64,000 bases of DNA from Roseomonas alba (GTDB lineage Bacteria > Pseudomonadota > Alphaproteobacteria > Acetobacterales > Acetobacteraceae): contig NZ_JAHYBZ010000001.1 in the NCBI RefSeq assembly GCF_019430885.1, forward strand, positions 620,001 to 684,000, read 5' to 3'. This document shows, piece by piece, positions 60,297-64,000 of the stretch. The position numbers and the translations under genes were made by a program. A model generated the notes under the pieces. The model saw only the letters and a list, made by a program, of their open reading frames with translations. It did not search any database and was not told the DNA's origin. How positions within the stretch are numbered: position 1 is the first letter of the stretch; each line of letters starts with the position of its first letter.

Positions 60297-62039
60297 ATGC
60301 GCGTGGGTAGAATCTCCTCCCTCCGCCTGCTGCTGCCCTTCCTGCGGCCCTATCTCGGTCGCGCCCTGGGCGCGGCCGTGGCGCTGCTGCTGGCGGCCGG
60401 GCTGACCCTCGCGGTCGGGCAGGGGCTCCGGCACATCATCGATGACGGCTTCCGCGGCGGCGCCTCCGCGCTGAACCAATCGGCCATCATCATGGGCGCG
60501 ATCGTGGCGACGCTCGGTGTGGCGACCTCCTGCCGCTACTACCTGGTCACCTGGCTCGGCGAGCGTGTCGCCGCCGATCTGCGCCGCGCCGTCTTCGACC
60601 ATCTGACGCGGCTCGATGCGCGGTATTTCGAGACGGCGCGCACCGGCGACCTGATGTCGCGCCTGACCGCCGACGTCGCGCTGCTGCAATCGCTGATCGG
60701 CTCGGCGATCTCGATGGGGTTGCGCAATGCGCTGACCGGCATCGGCGCCTTCGCCATGCTGGTGCTGACCAGCGCGAAGCTCGCCGGGCTGATGGCCGTG
60801 GTGGTGCCGCTGGTCGTGCTGCCCATGGTTGCCTTCGGCCGGCGGGAGCGGCGCCTGTCGCGCGCCGCGCAGGAACGCGTCGCCGACCTCGCCGCCACGG
60901 CCGAGGAAGCGATCAACGCCATGCGCATCGTCCAGGCCTTCACCCATGAGGAGGCCGAGCGCGCGCGCTATGGCGCGGAATCCGAGCGCTCCGTCCAGGC
61001 CGCGCTGCGCCGTGTGCTGACGCGCACGGGGCTGATCCTGTCCGTCGTGCTGCTGGGCTTCGGGGCCATCACCTTCGCGCTGTGGATCGGCGGGCATGAC
61101 GTGATGGCGGGCCGCATGACCGGCGGCGACCTGACCGCCTTCGTCTTCTACGCCGTGCTGCTGGCGAGCGCCGGGGCGACCGTGTCGGAGCTGTGGGGCG
61201 AGATCCAGCGCGCGGCCGCGGCGGCAGATCGCCTGGCCGAGGTGCTCGCCGTGGAACCCGCCATCGCCGCGCCGCCGAATCCGGTGCCGTTGCCGCCGCC
61301 CCAGGGCCGCGTCGTCTTCCGTGACGTCACCTTTCGCTATCCGTCGCGGCCCGAGGCCAGCGCCCTGGACCATTTCAGCCTGACGGTCGAGGCGGGGGAG
61401 ACGGTCGCGCTGGTCGGGCCTTCGGGGGCCGGCAAGACCACGGTGCTGACGCTGCTGCTGCGCTTCTACGATCCGACCGCCGGCGCGATCCTGCTCGACG
61501 GCGTCGAGATCACCCAGGCCGCCCCCGAGGCGGTGCGCGGCCGCATCGGCCTGGTGCCGCAGGACCCTGCGATCTTCAGCGCGACCGTTGCCGAGAACAT
61601 CCGCTACGGCCGCCCGGAGGCGACGGAGGCCGAACTGCGCGACGCCGCGGAAGCCGCCTCGGCCCTCCGTTTCATCGAGGCGCTGCCGGACGGCTTCGAC
61701 ACGCATCTCGGCGCGCGCGGCGTCACCCTGTCGGGCGGTCAGCGCCAGCGCATCGCGATCGCGCGCGCCATCCTGCGCGACGCACCCGTGCTGCTGCTGG
61801 ACGAGGCGACCAGCGCCCTCGATGCCGAAAGCGAACACGCGGTGCAGCAGGCGCTGGCCCGCGCGTCCCGCGGGCGAACCACGCTGGTGGTGGCGCATCG
61901 GCTCGCAACGGTGCGGCGGGCGGATCGAATCGTGGTGATGGAGGCGGGGCGCATCATCGCGACCGGGACGCATGAGGCATTGCTCGCGCAAGGCGGACTC
62001 TACGCTCGGCTGGCGGCACTGCAATTTACCGACGCGTGA
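60297..62039 (+). CDS. ABC exporter, fused membrane and ATPase domains (MsbA/LmrA-like)
   Basis: This 580-residue half-transporter has six membrane helices (about 10-295) and an ATPase domain with Walker A GPSGAGKTT (about 374-382), Q-loop VPQDPAIF, signature LSGGQ (about 479), Walker B VLLLDEATSALD and the switch His in VVAHRLATV. It would act as a homodimer in lipid, drug or peptide export. Start ATG 60297 or GTG 60303. The 223 bases before it hold no gene, but a GGGGGCG/CGCCCCC hairpin at 60252-60270. A composite repeat follows it. Confidence 0.92.
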   Translation: MRVGRISSLRLLLPFLRPYLGRALGAAVALLLAAGLTLAVGQGLRHIIDDGFRGGASALNQSAIIMGAIVATLGVATSCRYYLVTWLGERVAADLRRAVFDHLTRLDARYFETARTGDLMSRLTADVALLQSLIGSAISMGLRNALTGIGAFAMLVLTSAKLAGLMAVVVPLVVLPMVAFGRRERRLSRAAQERVADLAATAEEAINAMRIVQAFTHEEAERARYGAESERSVQAALRRVLTRTGLILSVVLLGFGAITFALWIGGHDVMAGRMTGGDLTAFVFYAVLLASAGATVSELWGEIQRAAAAADRLAEVLAVEPAIAAPPNPVPLPPPQGRVVFRDVTFRYPSRPEASALDHFSLTVEAGETVALVGPSGAGKTTVLTLLLRFYDPTAGAILLDGVEITQAAPEAVRGRIGLVPQDPAIFSATVAENIRYGRPEATEAELRDAAEAASALRFIEALPDGFDTHLGARGVTLSGGQRQRIAIARAILRDAPVLLLDEATSALDAESEHAVQQALARASRGRTTLVVAHRLATVRRADRIVVMEAGRIIATGTHEALLAQGGLYARLAALQFTDA

Positions 62040-62048
62040 GGCAGGATG

Positions 62049-62364
62049 AAGGAGGGGCTTGGCCTCTCCCTGATCCTCCCCGGTAAAGGCCGAAAGGCCG
62101 CCCTGATTCCAAGCTTGCTTCCGGCGGGGGATCGAGAGCGGCTTTGTCCCTCTCGAACTCTCCCCAGCAAAGGCCGCAGGGCCTTAGCAGACCTTGATGT
62201 GACGCCGGGCGCCATTGTCCGATTGACGCTTCAGGACGCGTTTGCGCCGTGCGGGTGTTTCGAGTGTTCGGCCGCAACCGTTATGTCCAGCGCCAAATGC
62301 CGGCGGTCCAGGCCACACGGTGGCCTGGCGGGGTGAGGTCTGGAGAGGGGCAGCGCCCCTCTCC
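62049..62364. repeat. Three structured repeat arms (minus, minus, plus)
   Basis: This 360-base gap between convergent genes holds a degenerate minus arm (62049-62125), a second minus arm (62134-62213; outer stem GAGAG..CTCTC, inner AAAGGCCGCAGGGCCTT) and a plus arm (62290-62364). In the plus arm GCGCCAA is followed by stem CCAGGCCAC/GTGGCCTGG (62308-62328) and GGAGAGGGGC/GCCCCTCTCC (62342-62364). The core between arms has GCGGGTGTTTCG at 62251. No gene is seen. Confidence 0.82.
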
Positions 62365-62399
62365 GGTGCAACCTTCGCGTTGACGGGTTGCCTGTCGCG

Positions 62400-62864
62400 T
62401 CAGGCGAGGCCCTTCGTCATGAACACCGTGACTCCATTCAGGAAATCCGCCCGGGCGGTGACGGCGAAGCCGCGGCGTTCATACATCGCGACGTTCTGCC
62501 CGAAGGCGGCGTTGGTCAGCAGCCGCATCTCGCCGCGCCCCGCCTCGCGCGCCAGGCCCTCGGCATGGGCGATCAGGCGGTGGCTGAGGCCGCGGCCCTG
62601 TTCCTCCGGGCGTACGGCGATGTTCTCGATCCACAGGTGATCCTCGCGCAGATCCGTCTCGATCAGGGCGAGGATGTGCAGCCCGCGCAGCAGCAGGTCG
62701 AAGCGGTGCTTGCGCAGCGCCTCATGGTAGTCGGCCTGCATCGGCAGGGGCTCGCGGCCGATCACCGGCACCCATCGCGCATAGGCGGCGCGCGTGATCG
62801 CGCGGATCTCCTCGGCATCGGCCGGGGTGGCGCGGCGCAGGGCCGTGGGGGCGAGGTCTGCCAT
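62400..62864 (-). CDS. GNAT-family N-acetyltransferase
   Basis: This 154-residue protein has the GNAT fold: an N-terminal helix (RRATPADAEEIRAITRAAYARWV), the beta4 strand LWIENIAVRPEEQGRGLSHRLIAHAE with the Q/R-x-x-G-x-G/A acetyl-CoA motif (EEQGRGLSHRL), and NVAMYERRGFAV near the end. The acceptor is unknown. ATG 62864 (MADLAPT) is chosen because the next in-frame ATG at 62891 lies against a transcription terminator. Confidence 0.88.
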   Translation of the reverse strand: MADLAPTALRRATPADAEEIRAITRAAYARWVPVIGREPLPMQADYHEALRKHRFDLLLRGLHILALIETDLREDHLWIENIAVRPEEQGRGLSHRLIAHAEGLAREAGRGEMRLLTNAAFGQNVAMYERRGFAVTARADFLNGVTVFMTKGLA

Positions 62865-62892
62865 GGGATGGGATCTCAGAGGGGTGGACATG

Positions 62893-62923
62893 AAAAACCC
62901 CGCCGACCTTGCGGTGGGCGGGG
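62893..62923 (-). terminator. Rho-independent terminator
   Basis: On the minus strand GCCCCGCC (ending at 62917) pairs with GGCGGGG and is followed directly by five T residues (62893-62897). It lies about 170 bases past the alpha/beta hydrolase stop and just before the GNAT gene, so it ends the hydrolase transcript or a small RNA from the gap. Confidence 0.8.
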
Positions 62924-63092
62924 CGCCGGAGAGCCGGGAGGACGGTTCGGGACTGTCAGCCCCGGATCGTGCCTCGCGACGTCGGATCGGGCGCACGCCG
63001 CCACACCGTCGTCGTGGGACGACGGCGTCGCAGGGTCAGCGTGGCGGGGCGCGCGAACATGGGCCGGATGGTTGCGGGGACGGCGGCTTCCG

Positions 63093-63896
63093 TCAACGCT
63101 TTTCGAGGAAGGCCAGCACCGCGGCGTTGAAGTCCTTCGGATTGTCGGCCTGGACGCTGTGCGCGGCGTTAGGGATGGTCACGCGCGTGGCGTTGGGCAT
63201 GGTGCGCTCCAGCGCGTCGAGGATGCGCCCGAACTGCGGCTGGGACTGGTTGCCGCCGACCAGGAGGGTGCGGAGGCGGATGCCTTCCGCCTCGGCGCGG
63301 CTATAGGGCTTGCGGTTCTCGTTCGCCTGGCCGAGCAGCGTCCGTGCATTGTCGCGGTTCACCCGCTTGCGCGCCTCGGAGCGCTTGGCCCATGCGCCGG
63401 GACCGCCGGTATGCTCGGCGACGACGGTCAGGCCTTCCTCGATCTTGCCCTCGGCGATCAGCGCCGCGGCCGTGGAGAAGGCCGTGCCCTGCTTGCCGGC
63501 CGGCGGCGCGCCGCCCAGGGTCTCGTCGAGTTCTCCGCCAGGTTCCAGCAGAACCAGCGTGTCGATGAGTTGCGGATAGTGCTGGGCGACGCGGAAGGCG
63601 ATGTGCCCGCCGCGCGAATGGCCGACCAGGCGCACCGGGCCTTCGCCGAGGCCCTTGATGAGTTCCGCGATGTCGGCGGTGTGGCGCGCGATGGTGAAGT
63701 CGCCGCCATCCGTCCATTCGCCCGGCCAGCAATGGCGCAGGCTGACGGCCATGGCGTGGTACTGCGCGCCGAAGGCGTCCATCTGGCCGGCCCAGGAGCG
63801 CTGGTCGCCCAGCGTGCCATGGACCATCACGAGCGGCGGGCCCGATCCGGCCTCGGCATAGGACAGGGGGTAGCCGTCGACGGTCAGCGTGGGCAT
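63093..63896 (-). CDS. Alpha/beta-fold hydrolase
   Basis: This 267-residue protein shows LVMVHGTLGDQRSW (oxyanion region), the nucleophile elbow GHSRGG and the final His in IPNAAHSVQADNP. The usual acidic residue after strand 7 is not obvious: the position reads LLVGGNQSQ, so the third member may sit elsewhere. Likely an esterase, lactonase or C-C hydrolase; the substrate is not readable. The start ATG 63896 (MPTLTVDGYPLSYAEAG) fits the family. A gene cut by the window edge lies just upstream on the same strand, ten bases away. Confidence 0.87.
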   Translation of the reverse strand: MPTLTVDGYPLSYAEAGSGPPLVMVHGTLGDQRSWAGQMDAFGAQYHAMAVSLRHCWPGEWTDGGDFTIARHTADIAELIKGLGEGPVRLVGHSRGGHIAFRVAQHYPQLIDTLVLLEPGGELDETLGGAPPAGKQGTAFSTAAALIAEGKIEEGLTVVAEHTGGPGAWAKRSEARKRVNRDNARTLLGQANENRKPYSRAEAEGIRLRTLLVGGNQSQPQFGRILDALERTMPNATRVTIPNAAHSVQADNPKDFNAAVLAFLEKR

Positions 63897-63906
63897 GGGC
63901 GTTTCC

Positions 63907-64000
63907 TTATGCGGTGCGAGCGGCGTCCATGATGGAGCGGAACCGTTTCACCGTCTCCCCCAGCCCCTCGAAGACGGATTGGGAGATCAGGAAGTGGCCG
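63907..64000 (-). CDS. C-terminal fragment of a gene running beyond the window
   Basis: Only the last 30 codons are inside the window (GHFLISQSVFEGLGETVKRF, then RSIMDAARTA and stop TAA). The end lies ten bases before the alpha/beta hydrolase start, so the two are probably in one operon. I cannot name the family from this tail. Confidence 0.6.
   Translation of the reverse strand, partial: GHFLISQSVFEGLGETVKRFRSIMDAARTA

Noticed and set aside
60183-62024. 613-codon minus-strand ORF opposite the ABC exporter
   Set aside because: Antisense shadow; the plus strand has all ABC motifs in order.

Overview
The window is GC-rich (roughly 68-70 % by eye) bacterial chromosome. Gene content and protein style (PhaR/PhaC/PhaA, HWE histidine kinase, Bug-type binding proteins, Cpa/Tad pilus, PHA synthase of the short Rhodospirillales type) point to an alphaproteobacterium, most likely Acetobacteraceae (Roseomonas-like). 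That placement is inferred from protein resemblance, not from a marker gene. No rRNA, tRNA, CRISPR array or prophage was recognised.

Layout. 1-9.2 kb: a partial peptide-type ABC binding protein, an XRE regulator, a polyhydroxyalkanoate block (phaR divergent from a small PhaE-like gene, phaC and phaA), a nitroreductase, a GT-C membrane glycosyltransferase and an NtaA-type flavin monooxygenase. 9.6-31.2 kb: an exopolysaccharide locus built as two divergent operons plus gmd. The minus-strand operon (UDP-xylose synthase, four glycosyltransferases, O-antigen-ligase-type polymerase, secreted GH51-like glycosidase, Wzx flippase) is stitched together by 1-4 base overlaps. The plus-strand operon (initiating phosphoglycosyltransferase, CDP-glucose pathway genes rfbF/rfbG, chain-length protein, degenerate P-loop partner, glycosyltransferases, methyltransferase, Wza-like export lipoprotein) supplies priming, sugars and export. 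31.3-36 kb: an HWE histidine kinase, a small lipoprotein and an acyl-CoA carboxylase beta subunit.

36-38.8 kb is an accessory patch: a transposase-like remnant, an AT-rich island carrying a DUF433 antitoxin with a PIN-like toxin, then a ParDE pair. 38.9-44.5 kb: two solute-binding proteins (TctC/Bug type and branched-chain-amino-acid type) and a leuCDB operon whose LeuB looks divergent. 45.1-56.4 kb: a full Flp/Tad pilus operon (two Flp pilins, cpaA-F, tadB-D) ending in a GT87-type transferase, facing a lytic transglycosylase. 57.4-64 kb: a Bug protein, a small unknown protein, an SDR oxidoreductase, an MsbA-like ABC exporter, a GNAT acetyltransferase, an alpha/beta hydrolase and a gene cut by the window end.

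The most unusual signal is non-coding. The spaces after gene ends carry a repeated, strongly structured element. In its full form it is two inverted arms, each of two hairpins, separated by a roughly 80-base core; two copies 49 kb apart have exactly the same 222-base hairpin-to-hairpin span. The inner stems differ in sequence between copies but stay paired, so structure seems to be what is conserved. A second, 84-base near-perfect palindrome at 39.9 kb shares sequence with the cores.
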